From assembly GCA_022601395.1 (NCBI GenBank), contig JAJACS010000002.1:122945-186944 (forward strand): a stretch of DNA of 64,000 nt. Reading direction: 5' to 3'. This document shows, piece after piece, positions 16,119 through 24,627 of the stretch. Each line of letters begins with the position of its first letter. Position 1 is the first letter of the stretch. The notes beneath the pieces were generated by a model. It was not told where the DNA came from and searched no databases. It saw only the letters and a program-made list of their open reading frames with translations. A program made the position numbers and the translations under genes. The stretch is from Chlamydiia bacterium. Its GTDB lineage: Bacteria > Chlamydiota > Chlamydiia > Chlamydiales > GCA-2402025.

Positions 16119-16783
16119 GCCGAAGAGATACGATTATTGTGGCTGTCTTAATCAATGCAGGCCTGCTTGTCGTTTTGTTTGTTAGTTCGCTAAAGCATGA
16201 GCCATCAAAAGCACTTGCAAAGAACCATGAAAAAAGTCTTCCAAGACACGCAGAAAAGATTGTGAAAAAAGAAGTGCCTATTGCAAAGGTTAAAAAAGAA
16301 AGTTCTAGGGTGCAGCAAAGCAGGCAAACCAAACTTGCTAAAGCGCCACAAGTTCCAGTAGTGGAAAAGAAAATTCCAGAGCTTGTGCAAGAGAAAAAGC
16401 TAGTGCAAGTAGTCAAAGAGCCGGCGCCTGTTGCAAAAGCAGTAGTTAAAGAAGAGTTTAAGAAAGTGATCGTGAAGAAAGGGGATTTTCTTGAGAAAAT
16501 TGCCAAAAGCAACCATACAACAGTTGGCGCTCTTATGGAAAAAAACAACTTAAGAGACTCAAAGCTACAAATCGGACAAGTTCTTCTTATCCCTAAATCT
16601 ACAGCTCCTAATGCTCAGCAAGTAGTCTCATCAGAAGAGCGGTATGTTGTACAAGAAGGGGACAACCTTTGGAAAATCGCGATAGAAAATGATGTCAGTG
16701 TAGAAGCCCTTTTAAGACTCAATAAGTTGACTCAGAAGAAAGCGAAGATGCTAAGACCTGGCGATAAATTAATCTTAAGATAA
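16115..16783 (+). CDS. Membrane-anchored protein with two LysM domains (NlpD-like position)
   Basis: A 222-residue protein. Residues 6-25 form a single membrane anchor (TIIVAVLINAGLLVVLFVSS). Residues 30-115 are a Lys/Pro/Val-rich linker. LysM repeats occupy about 118-160 (KKGDFLEKIA...IGQVLLIP) and 177-221 (QEGDNLWKIA...RPGDKLIL). LysM binds the glycan strand of peptidoglycan. The catalytic M23/LytM domain of E. coli NlpD is absent, so it is a binding protein or a partner for a separate amidase. The position between murD and ftsW matches the chlamydial gene annotated nlpD. It overlaps murD by four bases. Confidence 0.88.
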   Translation: MSRRDTIIVAVLINAGLLVVLFVSSLKHEPSKALAKNHEKSLPRHAEKIVKKEVPIAKVKKESSRVQQSRQTKLAKAPQVPVVEKKIPELVQEKKLVQVVKEPAPVAKAVVKEEFKKVIVKKGDFLEKIAKSNHTTVGALMEKNNLRDSKLQIGQVLLIPKSTAPNAQQVVSSEERYVVQEGDNLWKIAIENDVSVEALLRLNKLTQKKAKMLRPGDKLILR

Positions 16784-16784
16784 T

Positions 16785-17897
16785 GTGAATAGAGCAGCGT
16801 ATTTCTTAATTGTTTGTGTGTCGATCCTATTTTTGCTAGGGCTCCTCATGGTATTTAATACCACATCAGCAGAAGCACTGGATCGTCACGATACATTCAA
16901 ACTTCATCTGCCTCTGATCAAACAAATGATCTATGGTTTCGTTGGTATGGGCTTTGCCTACTATCTTTGCAAAGTCGATTATCAAACGTTTTACAAAACA
17001 TCCTATGTTTTGTTTTGGGTTTTTTGCATTTTTCTTGTGCTTGTATTCGTTCCAGGGATTGGACTTCAGAAAAATGGAGCGCAGCGTTGGATCGGTATGA
17101 GAAGCCTTTCCTTCCAGCCTTCTGAGTTTATGAAGATCTTAATGCCAACTTACTATCTAGCCTTTTTTACGCGCCTTAAAAGGCCTTTAATATTGAAATC
17201 CTTTCTGATGATCCTTGCAACACTTGCAATTCCGATTGTTTTGATTCTGTTTGAACCAGATAACGGGTCAGCCGGGATTATGCTTGTCACACTTGTCGCT
17301 CTTTTCTACCTTACGAAAGTCAGGTGGGTTTACTGGGGCTTGCCCCTTCTTTTGATGAGCGTTGTAGGAGGTATTTTTGCATCGAAGATGAAGCACGTAA
17401 CAGATAGGATTAGAGTCTATCTGAATCCAGAGCTCGATCTTCTTGGAAAAGGACACCAACCTTATCAAGCAAAAATCGCAGCAGGTTCTGGTGGTCTTTT
17501 TGGAAGAGGCCTTGGAGAGAGCATGCAAAAGTTTAGCTACCTTCCAGAAGCAAGAAGTGATTACATTGCTGCGATCTATGCAGAGGAACTTGGCTTTATG
17601 GGAATCATGCTTCTTGTGACCCTTTACATGTGTATCGGGTATTTCGGTTTTAAAATTGCTGCACATTGCAAAGACAAGAAGGGCTTTTATCTTGCAAGTA
17701 TTCTGACCTTTATCATCTGCTTCCAAGCATTTTTGAATCTCGGTGTTGTGTCAGGGCTTCTGCCAAGTAAAGGAACGAATCTCCCGTTTTTTAGTCACGG
17801 AGGCTCTTCTCTAATTGCAAATATGATGGTTCTTGGTATGATTTTAAGTGTTGCTAAAAAGAGTGAAAAAACAAGGATTGTGTCTTTTAATGAGTAA
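16785..17897 (+). CDS. ftsW: FtsW/RodA-family peptidoglycan polymerase
   Basis: A 370-residue SEDS protein with about ten membrane segments. Typical blocks are GAQRWIGMRSLSFQPSEFMK, FEPDNGSAGIMLVTL (with the essential Asp), GRGLGESMQKFSYLPEARSD, YAEELGFMG and SKGTNLPFFSHGGSSLIANM. SEDS proteins polymerise lipid II into glycan strands. The position between the LysM gene and murG supports FtsW over RodA. It begins with GTG at 16785; the overlapping ATG at 16783 is followed at once by TGA. It overlaps murG by eight bases. Confidence 0.93.
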   Translation: MNRAAYFLIVCVSILFLLGLLMVFNTTSAEALDRHDTFKLHLPLIKQMIYGFVGMGFAYYLCKVDYQTFYKTSYVLFWVFCIFLVLVFVPGIGLQKNGAQRWIGMRSLSFQPSEFMKILMPTYYLAFFTRLKRPLILKSFLMILATLAIPIVLILFEPDNGSAGIMLVTLVALFYLTKVRWVYWGLPLLLMSVVGGIFASKMKHVTDRIRVYLNPELDLLGKGHQPYQAKIAAGSGGLFGRGLGESMQKFSYLPEARSDYIAAIYAEELGFMGIMLLVTLYMCIGYFGFKIAAHCKDKKGFYLASILTFIICFQAFLNLGVVSGLLPSKGTNLPFFSHGGSSLIANMMVLGMILSVAKKSEKTRIVSFNE

Positions 17898-18987
17898 GCA
17901 CGTTTTAATTGCAGCGTCTGGCACAGCAGGTCATATGTATCCTGCACAAGCTCTTGCAAAAGAGCTTATGGAAAAAAAAGGATATAAAGTCACCTTTGCA
18001 GGACACAACCTTTCATCAAATCCCTACTTTGATAAAAAAGGCTTTTCCTATTTTAACGCTGAATCACCCTCTGTTTGTAAAAATCCTGTCAAGTTTACTC
18101 TGAATCTTTTTGTTTATTTATTCGGAATGTTGAAAACGCTTTCATTTATAAAAAAACAAAAGGTAGAGCTTGTTGTAGGATTCGGGAGTTATCACAGTTT
18201 TGCAGCACTTTTGGCCTCGTTTTTTGCAAAAACGCCTTACGTGCTTTTTGAATCTAATGCAAAGCTTGGAAAAGTCAATCAAGCCTTTGCAAGAAAAGCT
18301 AAGCTTCTTGCTTATCAGCTTTTTGATTTAGCTCCTGTTCCCGGAGTGAACTCGCAAAAAGTGTCAATGCCTTTTGAAAAAGAGCGGTTTTTTCATGTAG
18401 ATAAAGAAGAGGCAAGAAAATCTTACTCCCTGGAAAAAGATCTCTTTACGATCCTTGTCTTCGGAGGCTCGCAAGGAGCTCTCTCTGTGAATAAGCTGTT
18501 TTTAGAATCGCTTGGAAAGATAAGCGCTAAAACAAAGAATTTTCAAGTGATCCATCTCCTTGGGTTTAATACAGACAAGGAGCAAGCAGAAAAACGTTAT
18601 GAAGAGCTTGGCATTAAGGCTCATGTTGCTGTTTATGAAGAAAAGATGAGTCTCGCCTATTCTGCTAGCGATATGGTTGTCTGTAGAGCAGGAGCAAACT
18701 CTATCTACGAGCAACTGTATTTCAAAAAGCCTGCTATTTTTATTCCCTATCCTTTTCTGCCAGACAAACACCAGCTTCATAATGCAAGAGCTGTCTGCAA
18801 AGACTATAACGCAGGGATCGTTCTAGAGCAGTCTAAGCTTACGAAGTCAACACTTGCTGAGAAAATCCTTTCCTTTATGAAAAAAGAAAGTTTCACCCAG
18901 TATGAAAAGAAGCTAAAGGAAATAGACCCTGAGAAAGGGCAGGTTCTTCTTTCTGAACTGATAGCGAATATATGCGCAAAAAAATGA
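17890..18987 (+). CDS. murG: UDP-GlcNAc--lipid I N-acetylglucosaminyltransferase MurG
   Basis: A 365-residue GT28 enzyme that converts lipid I to lipid II at the inner face of the cytoplasmic membrane. The glycine loop ASGTAGHMYPAQALA starts at about residue 7. Later come VGFGSYHSFAALLAS, VFGGSQGALSVNKLF and the donor-site CRAGANSIYEQLYFKKPAIF and PDKHQLHNA. ATG 17890 is selected because the glycine loop then starts at its normal distance and the gene overlaps ftsW by eight bases. The frame opens at 17848 inside ftsW, which is not credible as a start. Confidence 0.94.
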   Translation: MSKHVLIAASGTAGHMYPAQALAKELMEKKGYKVTFAGHNLSSNPYFDKKGFSYFNAESPSVCKNPVKFTLNLFVYLFGMLKTLSFIKKQKVELVVGFGSYHSFAALLASFFAKTPYVLFESNAKLGKVNQAFARKAKLLAYQLFDLAPVPGVNSQKVSMPFEKERFFHVDKEEARKSYSLEKDLFTILVFGGSQGALSVNKLFLESLGKISAKTKNFQVIHLLGFNTDKEQAEKRYEELGIKAHVAVYEEKMSLAYSASDMVVCRAGANSIYEQLYFKKPAIFIPYPFLPDKHQLHNARAVCKDYNAGIVLEQSKLTKSTLAEKILSFMKKESFTQYEKKLKEIDPEKGQVLLSELIANICAKK

Positions 18988-19008
18988 ATCTCTAAACGAA
19001 AGAGGATT

Positions 19009-20340
19009 ATGCACTATCATTTGATTGGGATCAGTGGCATTGGGATGAGCGCTCTTGCGAAGCTTCTTTTAGAAAAGGGGTTTACGGTCTCTGGCAGCGA
19101 TCTAAAAGAGAACAAAGAGACAAGGGTATTAATGTCTCTTGGTGCAAAAATTACTGTGCCTCATAGTACAGACGCTATCAAAGAAGGAATGGTAGTCGCC
19201 TTTAGCACAGCAATTCCAAGTCACAATGTAGAATTGCTTGCTGCAAAAAAACGTAAGCTTCCTATTTTTCACAGATCGATCCTCCTTCAGAAACTACTAG
19301 AAGATAAAAAATCATTCTGCGTTGCTGGCGCTCATGGGAAAACGTCAACAAGCGCTCTCCTTGCAAGTATTTTTAAAAGGCATGATCAAGGTGCGAGTTT
19401 TTCTATTGGCGGTATCATCCAGCACCTAAACACAAACAGTAGTTTTGGAAATGGAGATGTTGCCATTTTAGAAGCTGATGAGAGTGACGGCTCTTTTTTA
19501 AATACCAGCCCCAATAGCGCCATTATTACAAACACAGATCCTGACCACCTATATTTTTGGAAGACTGAGAGCTGCTTGAAAGCTGCATATAAAGCATTTG
19601 CTGCGAAAGTATCATGCAAAGAAAACTTGTTTTTATGTGACGAAGATCCTTTCTTAAGCAAGCTTGATAAAAAAGCCACAAAATATGGTTTCTCTAAAAA
19701 TGCCTCTGCAAGGATTTTAGAGTTTAACCAAGAAGAAACACTTGCAAGATTTACACTCGCTTTAGATGGCACTGTGTATAGAGATTTATCTATTAGGCAA
19801 CTTGGTAGACATCAAGTATTGAACGCAGCAGCTGCTATATCACTATCTTTAAGAAATGGTGTTTCTGAAGATGAGATAAGAGATACACTTTATGCATACA
19901 AAGGTGTAAGCCGAAGGCTAGAGTGCCTTAGTGTAAAGCCTGGCACAATCATCTATGATGATTATGCACACCATCCCAAAGAAGTCTTTGAAACTCTAAG
20001 GGCTTTAAAGGAAGCTCATCCTAAAAGAAGAATCGTCTGTGTTTTCCAGCCTCATAGATATACAAGGCTCAAAGAGCACTTTACCGACTTTACCTATTCA
20101 TTCTCTAGCGCTTCCTACTGCATAATTGCTAAAGTTTTTGCAGCAGGGGAGAGTGAGATTGATACAATTAATGAAAATACATTAGCCGCTCAAATCAAAG
20201 GATCTTCTGCAATAGCGTCAAAAGATGTTGAGGTAGCTCTAGAAGGCGTTTTAAAGAAAGATGATTTGCTTGTGTTTCTTGGTGCCGGTGATATTACAAA
20301 AACAGCGAGATCGTTTGCAGCAAGCTGGGAGGCGATATGA
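19009..20340 (+). CDS. murC: UDP-N-acetylmuramate--L-alanine ligase MurC (not fused to Ddl)
   Basis: A 443-residue Mur ligase. It shows HLIGISGIGMSALAKLLLEKG, SGSDLKEN, the ATP loop AGAHGKTSTSALLAS, EADESDGSFL, NTDPDHL, DDYAHHPKEV and FQPHRYTRL, and ends with a GAGDI block. It attaches L-alanine to UDP-MurNAc. In C. trachomatis, as I remember it, MurC is fused to D-Ala-D-Ala ligase and is about 800 residues; here the protein stops at normal MurC length. No ddl follows, so that ligase must be encoded elsewhere. AGAGGATT precedes the ATG. It overlaps ftsQ by four bases. Confidence 0.95.
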   Translation: MHYHLIGISGIGMSALAKLLLEKGFTVSGSDLKENKETRVLMSLGAKITVPHSTDAIKEGMVVAFSTAIPSHNVELLAAKKRKLPIFHRSILLQKLLEDKKSFCVAGAHGKTSTSALLASIFKRHDQGASFSIGGIIQHLNTNSSFGNGDVAILEADESDGSFLNTSPNSAIITNTDPDHLYFWKTESCLKAAYKAFAAKVSCKENLFLCDEDPFLSKLDKKATKYGFSKNASARILEFNQEETLARFTLALDGTVYRDLSIRQLGRHQVLNAAAAISLSLRNGVSEDEIRDTLYAYKGVSRRLECLSVKPGTIIYDDYAHHPKEVFETLRALKEAHPKRRIVCVFQPHRYTRLKEHFTDFTYSFSSASYCIIAKVFAAGESEIDTINENTLAAQIKGSSAIASKDVEVALEGVLKKDDLLVFLGAGDITKTARSFAASWEAI

Positions 20341-21209
20341 GTAAAAAGCTTTCTTTGTCTCACGCTTTAATGTGGATCATTGGATCTACTATTTTGATAA
20401 CTGGAGGAACCTATTCTCTTTTAAAAAATAGTGCAAACGCAAGAAAAGAGCTTTCGTTTGATCATGCACATGTGATCAGAAAAATCATCCAAACAGGTCC
20501 TCATCGAGACCACTTAAAAACTTCGATACTTGCTGAGGTCCTTGATCTATCGTGCGATGACCCCAGGCTTACAAAGCGCTTTAACGTAAAAGATGCTGAA
20601 AAGAAGCTTTTAAAAAACCTTCCTATGGTTAAGAGTGCAAAGCTTCATATAGTAAAACCAGATATTCTATACATCGATTATATGATGAGAGTTCCTATGG
20701 CGATGCTTTATGACTTTGAGAATACTGCTATCGATGAAGAAGGGTACTTGTTTCCGTTCTCTCCATTCTATTCACCGAAGAGCATTCCAGAAATTTATCT
20801 TGGCATGCAGGCTGAAGAAGCTTCTTTTGATAAACCCTTAAAAGAAGAAGCTCTTCTCCTTGCAACAAGAGTGTTAAAGTCCTTAAGAAAGATCGCTCTT
20901 CATCAGAATTTTTACATTAAAAGGATTGATGTATCGCACGCCTTTGAAAGGTCCCTTGGAAAAAGAGAAATCGTTCTCCAGCTATACAGTAAAAATCATA
21001 CGCTATACCTTTCGCCAAAGAGCTCTTTTCTTTATTCTGTGAGGCTCGATCCTTCTAACTATGCAAAGAATCTAGGTGACTATCTTATGCTTCATAAAGA
21101 GCTTGTAGCTCTAGAGAAGCTCTACGACTATAAGGTAAAAGAAGATGAGAGAGTGATTGATATGCGCCTTGACAACACAGCGTATATTGAAGAGATTGCA
21201 AGTAATTGA
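20337..21209 (+). CDS. ftsQ: FtsQ/DivIB-like cell division protein
   Basis: A 290-residue bitopic protein. One N-terminal membrane helix (about residues 9-27, HALMWIIGSTILITGGTYS) is followed by a POTRA-like region in which KDAEKKLLKNLPMVKSAKLHI and RVPMAMLYDF occur in the family's usual order, then a beta-rich domain with AIDEEGYLFP. FtsQ links the divisome to FtsL/FtsB and FtsW-FtsI. Sequence identity across the family is low, and the call leans on topology plus its place directly behind murC with an ATGA overlap. Last gene of the murein cluster; it meets a convergent gene nine bases on. Confidence 0.8.
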   Translation: MSKKLSLSHALMWIIGSTILITGGTYSLLKNSANARKELSFDHAHVIRKIIQTGPHRDHLKTSILAEVLDLSCDDPRLTKRFNVKDAEKKLLKNLPMVKSAKLHIVKPDILYIDYMMRVPMAMLYDFENTAIDEEGYLFPFSPFYSPKSIPEIYLGMQAEEASFDKPLKEEALLLATRVLKSLRKIALHQNFYIKRIDVSHAFERSLGKREIVLQLYSKNHTLYLSPKSSFLYSVRLDPSNYAKNLGDYLMLHKELVALEKLYDYKVKEDERVIDMRLDNTAYIEEIASN

Positions 21210-21217
21210 TTGCTCAA

Positions 21218-21898
21218 TTAGTACTCTAAGATTTTAACAGCTTCTTTAAAGGTTTCAACGAGCTTGTCTGCTTCTGTAACTCTTGAGTCAATACGAACTA
21301 AATCTCTTGCAAGAGTGTTCACAACAAGATCAGGAAGATCTGGAACGATTTTCAGCCCAACATTTCTAATGAGTTCTTTGATTTGAAGAGACTCTTCTTC
21401 AGAAAGTTCTAGTTCGTTATGGATGCAAAGCTTGTACTCTAGTTTTGTGAGGGAAGCTATGATGAAGGCTCTAGGGTTGTCATCTGTAAGCTTTTTAAGA
21501 ATGCCCTCTAAAACAATGGGAATTTCTCCGCATTTTGTATAGCCTGTTGATAGCGAGTCAGAGAGCTCGAAAATAGCACCGGAAGCGATACGTTCTTCCT
21601 CAGCAGAAAGGTACATACCATTTTCGAAAGAGATTTTAGAGATTTGCATGATTTCTGAAAGAAGTTCAAATACTTTACAGTGTGTGACAGGGGCGTCGTC
21701 GTGAGCTAGGTACCAAGCATAAAAATTGAATGCAGAGTCAAACAAAGCCTTTCCGATATGGCTTTTTTGACTAGCCATACGATCGCTTGGTTTAGTTTCT
21801 CCTGATGGGTGCTCAGGAGCTTCAAAATCTTCCTGCGGGGATCCCATATCCTTAAAACCTTTGCTCTCGCCACTATACGGGCGGTATCCACCCTCCAT
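21218..21898 (-). CDS. Hypothetical helical protein
   Basis: A 226-residue protein with no domain I recognise. The first 45 residues are polar and Gly/Pro/Ser-rich (GYRPYSGESKGFKD), and the rest is mostly predicted helix with many Leu/Ile/Glu residues (ISFENGMYLSAEEERIASGA; LSEEESLQIKELI). No signal peptide, membrane segment or catalytic motif is seen. It is convergent with ftsQ and has no good Shine-Dalgarno site before ATG 21898. The length and codon pattern suggest a real gene that is conserved only in its lineage. Confidence 0.65.
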   Translation of the reverse strand: MEGGYRPYSGESKGFKDMGSPQEDFEAPEHPSGETKPSDRMASQKSHIGKALFDSAFNFYAWYLAHDDAPVTHCKVFELLSEIMQISKISFENGMYLSAEEERIASGAIFELSDSLSTGYTKCGEIPIVLEGILKKLTDDNPRAFIIASLTKLEYKLCIHNELELSEEESLQIKELIRNVGLKIVPDLPDLVVNTLARDLVRIDSRVTEADKLVETFKEAVKILEY

Positions 21899-21992
21899 TA
21901 TAAGGATGTGGTTATTATTGAAATACCCCTCACATCTAAGTTATAAAAGAAAGTTTGTAAGGTGCAAATAATGAAACTGTTGGAGAAAACCT

Positions 21993-22310
21993 TTGGAAGA
22001 AATTCATCCTAAAGAACTTAAAAAGCTCATGCTTTCTAAGAAGTTGATTCTCATTGATGTAAGAAGAGAAGAAGATTGTAAAAAAAGATCCCTCAAAGGG
22101 GCCATTTCGATGCCTATACCCACTTTTGATCTGGAAGTGTTCAGAGATCTGCAGGCAAAAAACAAGGGAATCCCTACTTATCTTGTTTGTTATAGAGGGA
22201 TAAGCTCCTTTGACCTTGCTGAAGCTCTTGAATATAGGGGGTTTAGAGGTGTTTGTAGCGTTATAGGAGGCATGGAGAAGTGCGAAGAAGAAGGAATGGA
22301 AATGAATTAG
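21993..22310 (+). CDS. Single-domain rhodanese-like protein
   Basis: A 105-residue rhodanese domain: LILIDVRREEDCKKRSLKGAISMP, then the active-site loop with Cys66 (LVCYRGISS), which would carry the persulfide, and a final FRGVCSVIGGMEKCEEEG. Such proteins move sulfane sulfur from thiosulfate or cysteine desulfurase to acceptors. The start is TTG at 21993, supported by GGAG seven bases upstream; the next ATG has no ribosome site and would remove the first beta-strand. Cytoplasmic and apparently monocistronic. Confidence 0.85.
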   Translation: MEEIHPKELKKLMLSKKLILIDVRREEDCKKRSLKGAISMPIPTFDLEVFRDLQAKNKGIPTYLVCYRGISSFDLAEALEYRGFRGVCSVIGGMEKCEEEGMEMN

Positions 22311-22336
22311 TACATATTTTTTAGAATATAAATCAG

Positions 22337-22366
22337 TTGGACTTAATTAATTAACTGGACTATTCT
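22337..22366 (+). promoter_or_regulatory. Candidate promoter of the Inc-like gene
   Basis: TTGGAC (22337-22342), an 18-base AT-rich spacer and TATTCT (22361-22366) lie about 73 bases before the ATG at 22439. The region is highly AT-rich and carries AATTAATTAA runs. It does not resemble the chlamydial sigma-28 consensus. Confidence 0.35.
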
Positions 22367-22438
22367 GTTTCAGATTAATTTATTTATAAATAATGACATG
22401 TGTTGTTTTATTCTTTAAAATCCAACTGGAGGTTAACT

Positions 22439-22801
22439 ATGTCTATTCAAGCTATGAATCCAGAGCAAGATGCTCTAATGATGGATGAAGCGTCGAACTT
22501 TTGGGCAGCAGCTCCTTACGTAGCAGGTACTCTTGCTGTTTCTGGATCTGGTGTTTATGTGATGGCTACTATTACAGGTACTGCGGCACTTGTGTCTGGT
22601 ATTGCTTTAACACTTATTGGTGCTTATGCAACGTTTGGTGTAGTCGGTGCAGCAATAAACTCTAAGAACCCTACTCACTTTAGCCAAAATGTGATGAAGG
22701 GAATCGGAACTGGAGTTGTTGTTGGTTTTGCTGATACAGCAAGAATGATTGCTCAGGTAGTGATCCAAAAGCTTATCATCGACTTTATGAACAGTAGATA
22801 A
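22439..22801 (+). CDS. Small membrane protein with bilobed hydrophobic region (Inc-like candidate)
   Basis: A 120-residue protein. Residues about 24-46 and 47-73 form two adjacent hydrophobic helices with only a short turn between them, flanked by a polar N-terminus (MSIQAMNPEQDALMMDEASN) and an amphipathic C-terminal part with a third weakly hydrophobic stretch (IGTGVVVGFA). A closely spaced hydrophobic pair without a cleavable signal is the hallmark of chlamydial inclusion membrane (Inc) proteins, which type III secretion places in the vacuole membrane. GGAGG lies six bases before ATG 22439. The gene has its own promoter candidate and a strong terminator, suggesting high, independent expression. 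Inc identity is inferred from topology alone. Confidence 0.6.
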   Translation: MSIQAMNPEQDALMMDEASNFWAAAPYVAGTLAVSGSGVYVMATITGTAALVSGIALTLIGAYATFGVVGAAINSKNPTHFSQNVMKGIGTGVVVGFADTARMIAQVVIQKLIIDFMNSR

Positions 22802-22822
22802 GTTGAAAAAGAATTTTTCTTT

Positions 22823-22868
22823 AAAGAGCCTATCTATGCATGCGTTTGCATAGATAGGCTCTTTTTTT
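22823..22868 (+). terminator. Strong rho-independent terminator
   Basis: A perfect 18-base-pair stem (22823-22840 with 22847-22864), a six-base loop TGCGTT and a run of T. It lies 21 bases after the Inc-like gene's stop and isolates it from the KH-protein gene. Confidence 0.93.
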
Positions 22869-23003
22869 ATTGTGATGTTTCTCTCTGATCTTCAAAGTCT
22901 CGTAGCTTAATGAGATTGAATCTAAAAGTGAATCGTGGTAAATTATTGCATGTATTTTTTATGTACACTTTATTTTACAATCTTAACCAAATGTGGTACC
23001 CTA

Positions 23004-23234
23004 ATGAAAGACTTTGTCGCGTATTTAGTTAAAAACTTAGTAGATGAGCCGTCAGATGTGAATGTAGATGTTTACGAAGGTGACAGAAGCACAGTAGTAG
23101 AGATCCGTGTTTCTCCGACTGATGTAGCTAAAGTTGTAGGCAGACAAGGTAGAACAATTAAAGCACTTCGCACAATTGCCATGACAGTTGGTGCAAGATT
23201 TGATAGAAAAGTTAGAGTGGAAGTGGTTCATTAA
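23004..23234 (+). CDS. KH-domain RNA-binding protein (KhpA/YlqC-like)
   Basis: A 76-residue single KH domain with the RNA-contacting GxxG loop at 46-49 (VVGRQGRTIKALRTI) and the KhpA-type start (MKDFVAYLVKNLVDEPSDVN). KhpA proteins bind RNA, often with KhpB, and affect small RNA regulation and cell elongation in other bacteria. Length and start match the family exactly. The frame opens at 22935, but the first 23 codons have no similarity to the family. It is followed after 27 bases by the STAS-domain gene. Confidence 0.9.
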   Translation: MKDFVAYLVKNLVDEPSDVNVDVYEGDRSTVVEIRVSPTDVAKVVGRQGRTIKALRTIAMTVGARFDRKVRVEVVH

Positions 23235-23261
23235 CAAAACGTATACCAAGGAAATCATTCT

Positions 23262-23615
23262 GTGAGTCTAAATATTGAAGAGAAGAGAGTAGGTAGTGTT
23301 CTTATACTACGTCTTGAAGGTAGAATAGATGCAGTTTCATCAGGTATTTTAGATAAGTCTTTGACAGAAGTTATCAACAAACAGCACGATAAAATTGCTC
23401 TTGATTTCACAAAAGTGGATTATTTAAGTAGCGCAGGTATGCGCCTTCTTCTTTCTGTAACAAAGAAGATGAAAGCAAGTGATGGGATGCTTTGTATTTT
23501 TTCTGTACATGATGATGTTATGGAAATTATTCGTATGGCGGGCTTTGAGAGAATTCTTACGCTTTATCCTTTAGAAAAAGATGCGCTCAATGCGCTTAAG
23601 GAATCTAGTGAATGA
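23262..23615 (+). CDS. rsbV: STAS-domain anti-sigma factor antagonist, RsbV-like
   Basis: A 117-residue STAS domain: VLILRLEGRIDAVSSGILD, then VDYLSSAGMRLLLSVTKKM with the phosphorylatable serine at 56 or 57, and the final AGFERILTLYPLEKDAL. In the partner-switching system the unphosphorylated form binds the kinase RsbW and frees its target. In chlamydiae this pathway has been linked to sigma factor control and energy status. The start is GTG 23262 with AAGGA upstream. It overlaps miaA by eight bases; I recall the same rsbV-miaA order in C. trachomatis (CT765-CT766). Confidence 0.9.
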   Translation: MSLNIEEKRVGSVLILRLEGRIDAVSSGILDKSLTEVINKQHDKIALDFTKVDYLSSAGMRLLLSVTKKMKASDGMLCIFSVHDDVMEIIRMAGFERILTLYPLEKDALNALKESSE

Positions 23616-24627
23616 TAAATACTCACAATCATCTTCTACAGGTATTGTAGAACTTCCAGAGAAAGATAAGCTACCCCTGAAAGAGGGGTTGAAGAAAGCT
23701 ATTATCATTTCGGGCCCAACAGCAACTGGCAAAACAGAGCTCTCTCTTGTTCTTGCAAAAGCTCTTGGAGGGGAAATTATTTCTGCCGATTCCATGCAGG
23801 TTTACCGCGGGATGGATATTGGTACGGCAAAGGCCTCTGTCAAACAAAGAGAAGAAATTCCTCATCACCTCATTGATGTTAAAGATCTAGAAAATTCATT
23901 TAATGTTGTTCAGTTTTACGAGGAAGCTCTAAAGGCTGTAGAAAGCATTTTTGCAAGAGATAGGGTGCCTATCATCGTCGGTGGTACAGGATTTTATATA
24001 CACACACTTCTCTATGGTCCACCGCTAGGTCCGCCAGCAAATCAACACGTACGAAAAAAGCTAGAAGAGGATATGGAAAAATATGGTCCAGAGCCTCTTT
24101 ATAGAAAGCTTTGCGAGTACGATCCAACTTATGCAAGCAAAATCACGGGGAACGATCGTCATAAGATCATAAGAGCTTTAGAAATCATTACACTCACAGA
24201 TAAAAAAGTGAGTGACTTTCTGCGAACTTCTGAAACGCAATACCATCCAGAGTATAACTTTAGATGCTGGTTTACCTACTATCCTAAATCGATTCTCTAC
24301 CCCAGGATAGAAGAGAGGTGCGAAAAGATGATTGAAGAAGGTTTCTTAGACGAAGTGATAAGGCTGCAAAAAGAGGGGCTCGACAAGAACCTCTCAGCTT
24401 CTCAAGCGATAGGCTACAGGCAAGCACTTGAGTATTTAAAAAGTGAAAAGAATACGAGTGACTACGATGAGTTCCTATGGGCCTTCAAAAGAGCTTCTAA
24501 GCGTTATGCCAAAAGACAGTTCACATGGTTCAGAAAAGAACCTATTTTTAGATGGCTGAATCTTGAGGTATGTGACAAGCCACAAGCCACTGAACTGATC
24601 CTACATGATTTTGAAAACGCCTTGTAG
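23608..24627 (+). CDS. miaA: tRNA dimethylallyltransferase MiaA
   Basis: A 339-residue enzyme that adds dimethylallyl to A37 of tRNAs reading UNN codons. It has the P-loop IISGPTATGKTELSLVLA, the substrate motif SADSMQVYRGMDIGTAK, EIPHHLIDV, VGGTGFYI and the C-terminal QAIGYRQALEYL and RYAKRQFTWFR. GTG 23608 is preferred because AAGGA lies five bases upstream and the overlap with rsbV is then a typical eight bases. ATG 23581 is in frame but would overlap rsbV by 35 bases. The roughly 30 residues before the P-loop are an extra, poorly conserved extension. Confidence 0.93.
   Translation: MNDKYSQSSSTGIVELPEKDKLPLKEGLKKAIIISGPTATGKTELSLVLAKALGGEIISADSMQVYRGMDIGTAKASVKQREEIPHHLIDVKDLENSFNVVQFYEEALKAVESIFARDRVPIIVGGTGFYIHTLLYGPPLGPPANQHVRKKLEEDMEKYGPEPLYRKLCEYDPTYASKITGNDRHKIIRALEIITLTDKKVSDFLRTSETQYHPEYNFRCWFTYYPKSILYPRIEERCEKMIEEGFLDEVIRLQKEGLDKNLSASQAIGYRQALEYLKSEKNTSDYDEFLWAFKRASKRYAKRQFTWFRKEPIFRWLNLEVCDKPQATELILHDFENAL

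Noticed and set aside
21971..22012. 13-codon ORF just before the rhodanese gene, resembling a leader peptide
   Set aside because: No run of a single amino acid codon and no terminator/antiterminator pair; it overlaps the rhodanese start and its own ribosome site is poor.
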